Source: an uncultured Eubacteriales bacterium
GTDB taxonomy: Bacteria; Bacillota; Clostridia; Christensenellales; Aristaeellaceae
Reading direction: 5' to 3'
Length of the DNA stretch: 64,000 nt
NCBI GenBank assembly: GCA_900318145.1
Contig: ONJM01000010.1
Coordinates: 24,252 to 88,251, forward strand
Under the pieces are notes generated by a model. It made no database searches and had not been told where the DNA came from. It was given only the letters and a program-made list of their open reading frames with translations. The translations under genes were made by a program, and so were the position numbers. Each line of letters opens with the position of its first letter. The first letter of the stretch is position 1. Shown here one piece after another: positions 54,783 through 64,000 of this stretch.

Positions 54783-55504
54783 GCGAGGCTGCAAATCTCC
54801 CGCTGCTGAAGGTGAACGATATCCATGTTTACTACGGCGCGATCCATGCGATCAAAGGAATATCCCTGGAAGTGAACGAAGGGGAGATCGTCACGCTGAT
54901 CGGCGCCAACGGCGCCGGAAAATCCACCACGCTGAACACCATTGCCGGGCTGCTGAAGCCGCGGCAGGGTTCCATTGCGTTCGCCGGTATGCCGGTGGAC
55001 GGCACCGCGGCCAGCAAAATGGTTTATAAAGGGTTGAGCCTCTGCCCGGAAGGGCGGCGGATCTTTCAGCAGATGACTGTACGGGAAAACCTGGAGATGG
55101 GCGCTTTCAGCCGGCCGAACGAGGAAGTGGAAGCATCCATGGAGCGGGTGTACGGCTTCTTCCCGCGCCTGAAGGAACGTGAGAAGCAGGTGGCCGGAAC
55201 CCTGTCCGGCGGCGAGCAGCAGATGCTGGCCATGGGGCGCGCGCTGATGAGCAAGCCCCGCCTGATGATGCTGGACGAGCCCAGTATGGGCCTTGCGCCG
55301 ATCCTGGTGGAACAGATCTTTAACATCATCCGCGGGATGAACGAGGCGGGTACCACGATTCTGCTGGTGGAACAGAACGCGCAGATGGCGCTCTCCGTGG
55401 CAAACCGCGCCTATGTAATGGAAACAGGGCGGATCACCATGGAAGGCGACGCAGACAGGCTGATGCATGACGACAATGTCCGGAAAGCCTATCTTGGAAG
55501 CTGA
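54779..55504 (+). CDS. livF: Branched-chain amino-acid ABC ATPase LivF
   Basis: 241 residues. Walker A is GANGAGKST, the signature LSGGEQQMLAMGRALM, Walker B LMMLDEPSMGLAP and the switch VEQNA, all typical of LivF. It forms a heterodimer with LivG. It is the last gene of the operon; yebC behind it has its own promoter. Confidence 0.95.
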   Translation: MSEAANLPLLKVNDIHVYYGAIHAIKGISLEVNEGEIVTLIGANGAGKSTTLNTIAGLLKPRQGSIAFAGMPVDGTAASKMVYKGLSLCPEGRRIFQQMTVRENLEMGAFSRPNEEVEASMERVYGFFPRLKEREKQVAGTLSGGEQQMLAMGRALMSKPRLMMLDEPSMGLAPILVEQIFNIIRGMNEAGTTILLVEQNAQMALSVANRAYVMETGRITMEGDADRLMHDDNVRKAYLGS

Positions 55505-55520
55505 CCGAGTGCGTGAAAGC

Positions 55521-55550
55521 TTGACGCGGCGGAATACGCAATGCTATAAT
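55521..55550 (+). promoter_or_regulatory. Promoter of yebC
   Basis: TTGACG (55521-55526) and TATAAT (55545-55550) with 18 nt between them and an extended TG (TGCTATAAT). Confidence 0.82.
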
Positions 55551-55587
55551 ATCCCGTATTTTTATTGATTTTCCGGGAGGAGATAAT

Positions 55588-56337
55588 ATGTCCGGTCATT
55601 CCAAATGGCATAATATTCAGGCGAAAAAGGGCAAGGCGGACGCGCAGCGCGGCGCGGTATTCACCAAGATCGGCCGTGAGATCGCCATCGCGGTGCGGGA
55701 AGGCGGCGCCAATCCCGAGTCCAACGGCAAGCTGCGGGACATCATCGCCAAGGCCAAGGCCAACAATATGCCCAACGACAATATTCAGCGTTCCATCAAG
55801 AAGGCCAGCGGAGAGCTGAGCAACGTCGTATACGAGGAGATCACCTACGAAGGCTACGCGCCCGGCGGCGTGGCGGTGATTGTGGACACGATTTCCGACA
55901 ACCGCAATCGCACGGCCAGCGACATCCGCCACTGCTTCGCCAAGTACGGCGGAAACCTGGGGACCACGGGATCCGTAGGCTTCATGTTTGACGAGCGCGG
56001 CGTGCTGGTGGTTGAGCGCGAGCCCGGCAGCGATGAGGACGAGATGATGATGACCGCCCTGGACGCCGGCGCGGAAGACGTGAAGGTGGAAGAGGAAGTA
56101 TACGAAATCCTCACCGCTCCCAACGATTTCAGCACTGTCCGTGAAAACCTGGAGAAGCAGGGCTTCACGTTCCTGTCCGCGGAAGTGCAGAAGATTCCGC
56201 AGAACACCGTGGCCGTGACCGATCCGGATACGGTCCTGAAGATCCAGAAGATGCTGGACCTGCTGGAAGAAAATGACGACGTGCAGAACGTGTTCCACAA
56301 CGCGGACCTGCCCGAGGAAGACGAAGAGGACGACTGA
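55588..56337 (+). CDS. yebC: YebC/PmpR family protein (TACO1-like)
   Basis: 249 residues, full length. It begins [19 protein letters not shown] (given up to the motif) and has the [21 protein letters not shown]-type block. The family was long called a transcriptional regulator; recent work also places it at the ribosome, helping with difficult sequences such as proline runs. The tail is acidic (LPEEDEEDD). GGGAGGAG precedes ATG. Confidence 0.95.
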   Translation: MSGHSKWHNIQAKKGKADAQRGAVFTKIGREIAIAVREGGANPESNGKLRDIIAKAKANNMPNDNIQRSIKKASGELSNVVYEEITYEGYAPGGVAVIVDTISDNRNRTASDIRHCFAKYGGNLGTTGSVGFMFDERGVLVVEREPGSDEDEMMMTALDAGAEDVKVEEEVYEILTAPNDFSTVRENLEKQGFTFLSAEVQKIPQNTVAVTDPDTVLKIQKMLDLLEENDDVQNVFHNADLPEEDEEDD

Positions 56338-56351
56338 TACGGAATGAATAT

Positions 56352-56383
56352 GCCGCCGCTGCCCGGTGAAGGGTACCGGCGGC
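56352..56383 (+). terminator. Probable terminator after yebC
   Basis: GCCGCCG (56352-56358) pairs with CGGCGGC (56377-56383), with CCC/GGG pairing inside the loop, followed only by TTT. Transcription into the next gene is possible. Confidence 0.5.
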
Positions 56384-56413
56384 TTTCTGCTGTAAAGGAA
56401 GGAGAGAATTGTT

Positions 56414-57580
56414 ATGGGTCTGAAGGAGCAGCTGACAGCCTGCCTGGAGCGGGCGGTGGAAAACCACGAGGCCGCCGGCATCAATCTGCTGATCTGCCGG
56501 GACGGGGAGGAATTCTGTTACGCTCAGGCAGGATACGCCGACATTGCGGCCGGCAAACCGGTGGCGCGCGATTCCATTTTCCGGCTTTACAGCCAGTCCA
56601 AACCGATTACCGCCGCGGCGGTGATGATCCTGGCGGACCGGGGAGAGATCGATCTTGCGGACGGCGTGGACCGGTATCTGCCCGGATTTGCGAATCCCCG
56701 GGTGATCCGGCCGGACGGCAGCGTTGTTCCGGCGCTTCGGGCGCCCTGGATTCTGGAGCTGCTGACCATGACGGCAGGCCTGTCCTACCCGGACGCGGAT
56801 CCCGCAGGCCAGGCGGCGGCACGTGTTTTTGAGGAGGATCATGCGCAGATTCTGGCCGGAGGCGGAATGGACACCCTGGAGTTCTGCAACCGGCTGGGAG
56901 AACAGCCGCTGGCCTTTGAACCCGGAACGCACTGGCGCTACAGTACCTGCGCGGATATTCTCGGCGCGGTGGTGGAAGCGGTGAGCGGTAAGCGCTTCGG
57001 GCAGTTCCTGCGGGAGGAGCTCTTCGGGCCGCTGGGCATGAAGGATACGGATTTCTGGGTGCCGGAAGAAAAACGGGACCGGCTGGTGAAATGCTACCGG
57101 CGGATCCCGGGCGGACTGGAGGAATTCAGCAGCCTGCACCTCGCCGTAGGCCGGTATGACCGGCCCCCGGCCTTTGAATCCGGCGGCGCCGGCCTGGTTT
57201 CCACCCTGGATGACTACGCGGCATTCGCCGCCATGCTGCTCAACGGCGGCGTGTACGGCGGGAAGCGGCTCCTGTCCCCGGCGGCGGTGCGGTTCCTGAC
57301 AGCGCCGCGGCTGAGCCCGGAAGTCCGGACGGATCTGTGGGACGGCCTGAGCGGATACAATTACGGCTGCCTGGTACGGAGCTGCGACCGGCCCGGCTCC
57401 CTGAACGTTTTCGGGGAAGAAGGCGAATACGGCTGGGACGGCTGGCTGGGAACCTATTTCATCAACATTCCGGGGCAGCGGATTACCTTCCTGCTGAACC
57501 AGAACGCGCCGGATACGGGGACCGCGGGCGTGACCCGGAAATGCCGGAACCTGCTGGGCGCGAAACTGAGCAAAATGTAA
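56414..57580 (+). CDS. Serine hydrolase of the beta-lactamase/PBP-like (class C, EstB) family
   Basis: 388 residues, no signal peptide, so cytosolic. The SxxK motif is Ser60-Gln-Ser-Lys63 in FRLYSQSKPITAAA, with WRYSTCADILG as the tyrosine motif and a late WDGWLGTYF. Proteins of this type are mostly esterases or peptidases rather than true beta-lactamases. AAAGGAGAGAA precedes ATG. The gap to luxS (57581-57648) is GC-rich with possible strong folding. Confidence 0.85.
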   Translation: MGLKEQLTACLERAVENHEAAGINLLICRDGEEFCYAQAGYADIAAGKPVARDSIFRLYSQSKPITAAAVMILADRGEIDLADGVDRYLPGFANPRVIRPDGSVVPALRAPWILELLTMTAGLSYPDADPAGQAAARVFEEDHAQILAGGGMDTLEFCNRLGEQPLAFEPGTHWRYSTCADILGAVVEAVSGKRFGQFLREELFGPLGMKDTDFWVPEEKRDRLVKCYRRIPGGLEEFSSLHLAVGRYDRPPAFESGGAGLVSTLDDYAAFAAMLLNGGVYGGKRLLSPAAVRFLTAPRLSPEVRTDLWDGLSGYNYGCLVRSCDRPGSLNVFGEEGEYGWDGWLGTYFINIPGQRITFLLNQNAPDTGTAGVTRKCRNLLGAKLSKM

Positions 57581-57648
57581 ATAATCCTGCGCGGCCGCCG
57601 GGCGTCCGGGCCCGGGGCGCGCGGAAGAACGGGGAACGGAGCGGGCAT

Positions 57649-58110
57649 ATGAAGAAAATCGCGAGCTTTGCCATCAACCACGATCTGCTGCGGCCGGGAA
57701 TGTATATTTCCAGGATCGACGGGGACTGCGTAACCTACGATCTGCGGATGAAAACGCCGAACGCGGGGGATTATCTGGATCAGAAAGGACTGCATACCCT
57801 GGAGCACCTGCTGGCCACATACCTGCGGAATACGGACCGGAGCGATCAGGTAATCTATACCGGGCCGATGGGGTGCCGCACGGGCTTTTATCTTGTGATG
57901 CGGGACGCGGTGTCCCCGGCGGAAGCTGTGGAGCTGGTGCGGCAGGCCTTCCGCTTTGCCGCGGAGTTTGAGGGCGATATTCCGGGGGCAAGCCGGATTG
58001 AGTGCGGAAACTGGCTGGAGCACGACGCCGCGGACGCGAAGAAGGAAGCCGCAGCATACCTCCGGGTGCTGGAAAACTGCAGCGCGGATACTATGGTTTA
58101 TCCGGAATGA
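57649..58110 (+). CDS. luxS: S-ribosylhomocysteine lyase
   Basis: 153 residues, normal length. It splits S-ribosylhomocysteine into homocysteine and DPD, the precursor of autoinducer 2. Metal ligands His49 and His53 lie in HTLEH, Cys119 in ECGNWLEH, and the catalytic Cys76 in GCRTGFY. ATG 57649 has only a weak GGGGAACGGAG upstream; the larger frame from 57337 overlaps the hydrolase and is rejected. A strong bidirectional terminator follows directly. Confidence 0.97.
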   Translation: MKKIASFAINHDLLRPGMYISRIDGDCVTYDLRMKTPNAGDYLDQKGLHTLEHLLATYLRNTDRSDQVIYTGPMGCRTGFYLVMRDAVSPAEAVELVRQAFRFAAEFEGDIPGASRIECGNWLEHDAADAKKEAAAYLRVLENCSADTMVYPE

Positions 58111-58142
58111 AAAACGGCCCGCGCGGCTGCGCGGGCCGTTTT
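58111..58142. terminator. Strong bidirectional terminator after luxS
   Basis: A perfect 14-bp stem (58111-58124 with 58129-58142) with a 4-nt loop, AAAA on the left and TTTT on the right. It starts on the base after the luxS stop and lies 14 bp from the end of the minus-strand remnant. Confidence 0.93.
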
Positions 58143-58155
58143 CCGCAAAGGGGCG

Positions 58156-58509
58156 TCAGGCATCCAGCTTTGCTCCGGCGTCCTTCAGCAGTTCGATAAT
58201 CGGCAGATGCTGGGGGCATACGCTCTCGCACTGCCCGCATCCGATACAGTCGGAAGCTTTGCCGTAGCCCTGTCCGATCAGTCCGCCGTAGAAAGCGCGG
58301 GGACGGAAATGATCGCCGTACAGGTTCAGGGTATTGACTGCCCGGAATATATCCGGAATGGAAATGTGCATCGGACAGCCGGGCGTGCAGTACCGGCAGG
58401 AGGTGCAGCCGATCTGCGGGACGTTCAGCATGATGGTGCGAACTTTGTCCACCAGCGCCCTTTCGCTTTCCGACAGCGGTTCAAAATCCGCAAACCGGCT
58501 GAAAAACAA
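58156..58509 (-). pseudogene. C-terminal ferredoxin-like remnant of an aldo/keto reductase
   Basis: The frame encodes about 117 residues with two 4Fe-4S motifs, CTSCRYCTPGCP and CIGCGQCESVCP, plus the linker IPDIFRAVNTLNLYGD. This is the C-terminal third of the ferredoxin-fused aldo/keto reductases common in Clostridia. The catalytic barrel of about 270 residues is missing. The only start is TTG 58509 without a ribosome site, and a TAA stands in frame 13 codons upstream (58546-58548). The break lies against the promoter of the next operon. I call it a truncated gene; a free-standing small ferredoxin is less likely. Confidence 0.65.
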
Positions 58510-58531
58510 ACGGAGTACAGCGGGTCTTTGC

Positions 58532-58672
58532 TTTACTTTCCGTTAAATTCCGGTATAATAGGGGCATCCGCACAGGTTTGGCGCCGGGAGCGAAAGCACC
58601 GGACGCGAAGGCAAACGCGGAAATACTATTTTCGACGGGTATCCGAAGTGAACCCGAACGGAGGAATGCATC
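58532..58672 (+). promoter_or_regulatory. Promoter and structured leader of the S component-coaX operon
   Basis: TTTACT (58532-58537) and TATAAT (58554-58559) with 16 nt between them. The leader of about 105 nt can form three hairpins. In the first, GTTTG 58576-58580 pairs with CAAAC 58612-58616 and encloses a CCGG stem (58584-58587/58599-58602) capped by GC-GAAA-GC. The second is CGGAAA 58618-58623 with TTTTCG 58629-58634. The third is CGGGT 58636-58640 with ACCCG 58652-58656, directly before the GGAGG ribosome site. The GAAA-capped stem followed by GGACGCGAAGG loosely recalls the c-di-GMP-I aptamer, but key parts do not fit. Confidence 0.45.
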
Positions 58673-59278
58673 ATGACAAACAATACAAGGCGCACGAAAG
58701 TTGCGCGGATGACGCTGCTGGCGATGCTGGTGGCGATTTTGATCGTTCTGGCTTACGTGAACATCCCCATGCCCATGGGGCTGAGTATCACATTCAACAT
58801 GATTCCGGTGGCTATCGCGGCGATTGCCATGGGCTTGCCGGGCGGAATGATCGTCGGCGGGGCTTTTGGTCTGATCAGTTTTCTTCAATGCTTCGGTATT
58901 TTCGGTACCAGCGCGCTGGGGGCAGCGCTTGTGAGTATCAGTCCGGTGCTGATGTTTATTCAGCGTTTTGTTTCCCGGCTGATGGTAGGCCTGATTGCAG
59001 CCCTGGTATACCGGGGAATGTGCAAAACAAAAGCGCCGCTGTATCTTCGCGGCGCGGTAACCGGTTTTTCTGCGGCGTTCTTCAATACCCTGTTCTTCAT
59101 GAGCCTGCTGGTGATCTTTTTCGGTCATACTGAGAAGCTGGCGGGGCCGATCGCGGAAAAAGGCGTTCTGATGTATATCATTACGTCCGTAGGCATTAAC
59201 GCAGTAGTGGAAATGGCAGTGGCGGCCCTGGTGACCGGCACGGCATGCGCGGCACTGAAAAAGGCCAGACTATTATAA
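58673..59278 (+). CDS. ECF transporter substrate-binding (S) component, probably for pantothenate
   Basis: 201 residues, about six TM helices, with the N-terminal ARMTLLAMLVAIL and the loop NIPMPMGLSITFNMIPVAIAA in two parts, as in ECF S components. It would capture a vitamin for an energy-coupling module encoded elsewhere. The next gene, coaX, starts 17 bp later and phosphorylates pantothenate, so a PanT-like role is the best guess. GGAGGAATGCATC precedes ATG 58673. Confidence 0.75.
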   Translation: MTNNTRRTKVARMTLLAMLVAILIVLAYVNIPMPMGLSITFNMIPVAIAAIAMGLPGGMIVGGAFGLISFLQCFGIFGTSALGAALVSISPVLMFIQRFVSRLMVGLIAALVYRGMCKTKAPLYLRGAVTGFSAAFFNTLFFMSLLVIFFGHTEKLAGPIAEKGVLMYIITSVGINAVVEMAVAALVTGTACAALKKARLL

Positions 59279-59295
59279 CTAAGGGAGAAACGCAC

Positions 59296-60075
59296 ATGAT
59301 CCTGACCATGGATGTCGGCAACACCAATATCAAAACGGCGCTGTTTGACGGGAAAGAGATGTTCAAATACTGGCGGATGTCCACCAGCATCACTTCAACA
59401 TCGGACGAATACGGCGTGCGGCTGTCCTCCATGTTTGCCCATGAAGGCGTTTCCACGGACGTGGTGGAGGGGATTGTGGTCTCCAGTGTGGTACCCACCA
59501 TCAACTACACGATTGAGCACATGCTGCTGAATTATTTCGGGAAAACGCCGCTGTTTGTGGCTCCCGGCGTGAAGACGGGGATTAATATCCGGTATGAGAA
59601 TCCCCGGGAACTGGGCAGCGACCGGATTGCCAACGCCGTGGCGGCGTATGATGAATACGGCGGCCCCTGTATCTTCATCGACTTCGGAACGGCAACCACC
59701 TTCGGCGTGGTGGACCGGGAAGGCTCTTTCCTGGGCGGCACCATCTGCCCGGGGATCAAACTGAGCAGCGAAGCCCTGGTGACCGGGACGGCAAAGCTGC
59801 CGCGGTTTGAACTGACCCGGCCGGAGAATGTGATCGGGCGGACGACGCTGAGCAACCTGCAGAGCGGCATGTATTACGGATACGTAGGCCTGGTGCGCAA
59901 TATCGTGCGCAAGATCCGGCAGGAGCTGGGGGAGGAAGCCTACGTGGTGGCTACGGGCGGCATGGCGCTGATGATTGCCGAGGAAAGCAAAGTCATTGAC
60001 AAACTGGACGGGCTGCTGACCCTGAAGGGGCTGCGCCTGATCTATGAACGGAATCGGAAGGAAGGAGATAAATAA
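59296..60075 (+). CDS. coaX: Type III pantothenate kinase
   Basis: 259 residues, full length. It phosphorylates pantothenate, the first step of CoA synthesis, and unlike CoaA is not inhibited by CoA. ASKHA phosphate-binding motifs are MDVGNTNIKTALFDG at the start, the central FIDFGTATTFGVVD and GGTICPGIKLS. ATG 59296 follows AAGGGAGAAA; an in-frame start at 59245 overlaps the S-component gene. Confidence 0.96.
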   Translation: MILTMDVGNTNIKTALFDGKEMFKYWRMSTSITSTSDEYGVRLSSMFAHEGVSTDVVEGIVVSSVVPTINYTIEHMLLNYFGKTPLFVAPGVKTGINIRYENPRELGSDRIANAVAAYDEYGGPCIFIDFGTATTFGVVDREGSFLGGTICPGIKLSSEALVTGTAKLPRFELTRPENVIGRTTLSNLQSGMYYGYVGLVRNIVRKIRQELGEEAYVVATGGMALMIAEESKVIDKLDGLLTLKGLRLIYERNRKEGDK

Positions 60076-61338
60076 ATGAAAGAGATCGTGCTGGGACTGC
60101 TGGGACTGGGAAACATCGGCGGAGGCGTCTGGGACCTGATCCGCGAATTCGGCGGTGAGACGGCGAAGCGCACAGGTATCCGGCTGAAGGTGAAAAAGGC
60201 CCTGGTGCTGGACAAAAGAATTCACGGCGGCAAGGAAGTGCCCGAGGAAGTGCTGACCACCGACCGCAACGATATTCTGGAGGATCCGGAAATTCAGATC
60301 GTCTGTGAATTCCTGGGCGGCGAACAGCCGGCGGCTTCCATGATGCTGCGGGCGCTGGAAAACGGGAAGTCCGTGGTGACCGCCAACAAGATGGCGCTTT
60401 CCCTGCATTTTGACGAGCTGCGGGAAATGGCGAAGAAAACCGGCGCAGGCCTCTATTATGAAGCCAGCGTAGGCGGAGCCATCCCGATCATCAACGCGAT
60501 CCAGAGTCCCCTGATTTCCAATCACATTGAGCAGATTATGGGAATCGTGAACGGCACGACCAACTATATTCTCACGCGGATGGCGGCGGAGGGCGCCGAA
60601 TACGAAACCGTCCTGAAGGACGCGCAGCGCCTGGGGCTGGCGGAGCCGAATCCCGAAGCGGACGTGGAAGGCATGGATGCCCAGTACAAGCTGAGCATCC
60701 TGGGTTCCATCGCGTTCCACAGCCGGGTACGCGTGGAAAATGTGTACCGGGAAGGCATTACGAAGATCAATTCCGAGGATATCGCTTTCGGTCGTGAAAT
60801 GGGATATGTGCTGAAGCTTCTGGCTATCGGCAAGGACAACGGCGATTCCATCGAGGCGAGGGTACATCCGGCGTTCCTGCCGGCGGACCATCCGCTGGCC
60901 CGGGTGGACGGCTCCCTGAACGCGGTATACCTGTTCGGCCATTCCTTCCGGGACATGATGCTGGAAGGCCGGGGCGCCGGAGATACGCCGACAGCCAGCG
61001 CGATCGTGGGCGATATTATCCAGGCGGCGCAGAACGCGGTGCATCCGATGCCCTATCTGCGGGAAGATCCCCTGCCTGTGGCGGATGACTGGCACAGCAA
61101 GTATTTTATCCGGATGAAGGCCAAGGACGCGCCGGGCGTGCTGGCGGAGGTAACCGGCAAGCTGGCGAAGGCGGGCATTTCTGTTTCCGCGATGATGCAG
61201 AAAGACGCCGCGGCGGACGGCAAGGCTACCCTGATTGTGATTACCCACGTGGCGTCCGAGAAGGCGGTGCAGCGGGTTGTGAAATCCCTGAACCCGGAAA
61301 TCTGCAGGGTTGAGAACGTTATCCGTGTTGAGAACTGA
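60076..61338 (+). CDS. hom: Homoserine dehydrogenase with ACT domain
   Basis: 420 residues. It reduces aspartate semialdehyde to homoserine, on the way to threonine and methionine. The NAD(P) loop is LLGLGNIGGGV (about residues 7-17). Catalytic-domain motifs are VVTANKMALS, YYEASVGGAIPII and GIVNGTTNYIL. An ACT domain (about residues 345-418; DAPGVLAEVTGKLAKAGIS) suggests feedback by threonine. The ATG directly follows the coaX stop, with the ribosome site GAAGGAG inside coaX. Confidence 0.96.
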   Translation: MKEIVLGLLGLGNIGGGVWDLIREFGGETAKRTGIRLKVKKALVLDKRIHGGKEVPEEVLTTDRNDILEDPEIQIVCEFLGGEQPAASMMLRALENGKSVVTANKMALSLHFDELREMAKKTGAGLYYEASVGGAIPIINAIQSPLISNHIEQIMGIVNGTTNYILTRMAAEGAEYETVLKDAQRLGLAEPNPEADVEGMDAQYKLSILGSIAFHSRVRVENVYREGITKINSEDIAFGREMGYVLKLLAIGKDNGDSIEARVHPAFLPADHPLARVDGSLNAVYLFGHSFRDMMLEGRGAGDTPTASAIVGDIIQAAQNAVHPMPYLREDPLPVADDWHSKYFIRMKAKDAPGVLAEVTGKLAKAGISVSAMMQKDAAADGKATLIVITHVASEKAVQRVVKSLNPEICRVENVIRVEN

Positions 61339-61355
61339 AGCATAAGGGAGCAGGC

Positions 61356-63721
<2,366 letters not shown>

Positions 63722-63802
63722 TGCCGACGCCAAGGGGTATACGAACCTTTATGCAGACGAGGTTCTGAAATTCCCGCCAAAAACACGAACATTTTTGACA
63801 GC

Positions 63803-63847
63803 GAGGAACGACAACGTCCGGAGGCGTTGAAATTCCTCATTTTTTTT
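63803..63847 (+). terminator. Terminator after mnmA
   Basis: GAGGAA (63803-63808) pairs with TTCCTC (63833-63838), and CAACG (63812-63816) with CGTTG (63825-63829), separated by a symmetric 3-nt internal loop. Eight Ts follow (63840-63847). Between mnmA and this element I see no gene. Confidence 0.88.
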
Positions 63848-63869
63848 GTAAAAAACCTCAAAAAAACGC

Positions 63870-64000
63870 TTGACATTCCCTTTTTGTTTTGCTATTCTAC
63901 ACAAGCTCGCCTGCGGGGGACCGCGGAAGAGCGAAGCGAACCTTGAAAACGATACAGAGAAGAAACGCGCAATTATAAGGAAAGATCAGCGAAGATTCCA
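63870..64000 (+). promoter_or_regulatory. Near-consensus promoter and leader, probably of an rRNA operon
   Basis: TTGACA (63870-63875) and TATTCT (63893-63898) are exactly 17 nt apart, in an AT-rich surround that includes an A-rich stretch just upstream (UP-element-like). The downstream sequence has no open frame and contains CCTTGAAAAC (63941-63950), a stretch like those before 16S rRNA genes in Firmicutes. The rRNA gene itself lies beyond the window edge. Confidence 0.6.

Noticed and set aside
56414-57580. Reading the serine hydrolase as a beta-lactamase resistance gene
   Set aside because: It has SxxK but no signal peptide, and the tyrosine motif is YST rather than YxN. The family is mostly esterases and peptidases, so a resistance role is not supported.

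Overview
The window is about 64 kb of GC-rich (roughly 58-60% by eye), densely coded chromosomal DNA. The gene content points to a Gram-positive anaerobe of class Clostridia, probably a gut or rumen organism. The signs are a SpoIID/LytB-domain protein, a split PurH (separate PurO-type IMP cyclohydrolase and AICAR transformylase), formate-tetrahydrofolate ligase, single-chain PurL, an ECF-type S component, LuxS, a DUF1461 membrane protein and strong AGGAGG ribosome sites. I would not name a genus. No transposase, phage gene, CRISPR array or tRNA was seen.

Layout. 1-9724 (+): end of a de novo purine operon, purM(partial)-purN-purO-purH(AICARFT)-purD-purL-fhs. Fhs makes the formyl-THF used by PurN and the AICAR transformylase. 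Repeats occupy the two long gaps of this operon. 9832-14090 (-): rarA, a SpoIID-like protein and cysK. cysK has its own promoter, a 28-codon leader peptide ending Cys-Cys, and a terminator hairpin, which together look like a cysteine attenuator. 14341-19286 (+): two overlapping genes for TIR-TM-propeller membrane proteins, the second with a degenerate TIR. 19352-20792 (-): ECF sigma factor and a membrane partner, probably an anti-sigma factor.

21046-27239: a family 3 glycosidase, a MATE transporter, an acyltransferase-3-like membrane protein with an extra exported domain, and a small P-loop kinase. 27609-33635 (+): a sugar ABC importer (binding protein and two permeases, no ATPase) followed by a secreted family 3 glycosidase, with palindromic sites upstream. 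33652-36753 (-): MFS transporter and a TIM-barrel-like protein of unknown function. 36957-41283 (+): a zinc-ribbon membrane protein, a large secreted/anchored protein with Ig-like modules, and a polysaccharide deacetylase.

41428-50615 (+): housekeeping cluster secA-prfB-DUF1461-tsaD-uvrA-FNT transporter. 50714-55504 (+): complete branched-chain amino-acid importer livJHMGF. 55588-58110 (+): yebC, a serine hydrolase and luxS. 58156-58509 (-): N-terminally truncated ferredoxin-like remnant of an aldo/keto reductase. 58673-63721 (+): ECF S component (probably pantothenate)-coaX-hom-[HAD/thymidylate kinase fusion]-mnmA. The right end carries a terminator and a near-consensus promoter whose downstream sequence looks like an rRNA operon leader.

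The observations most worth a second look are the cysK leader-peptide attenuator, the paired TIR-propeller proteins, the duplicated cruciform in the purD-purL gap, the structured leader of the S component-coaX operon, and the HAD-Tmk fusion.
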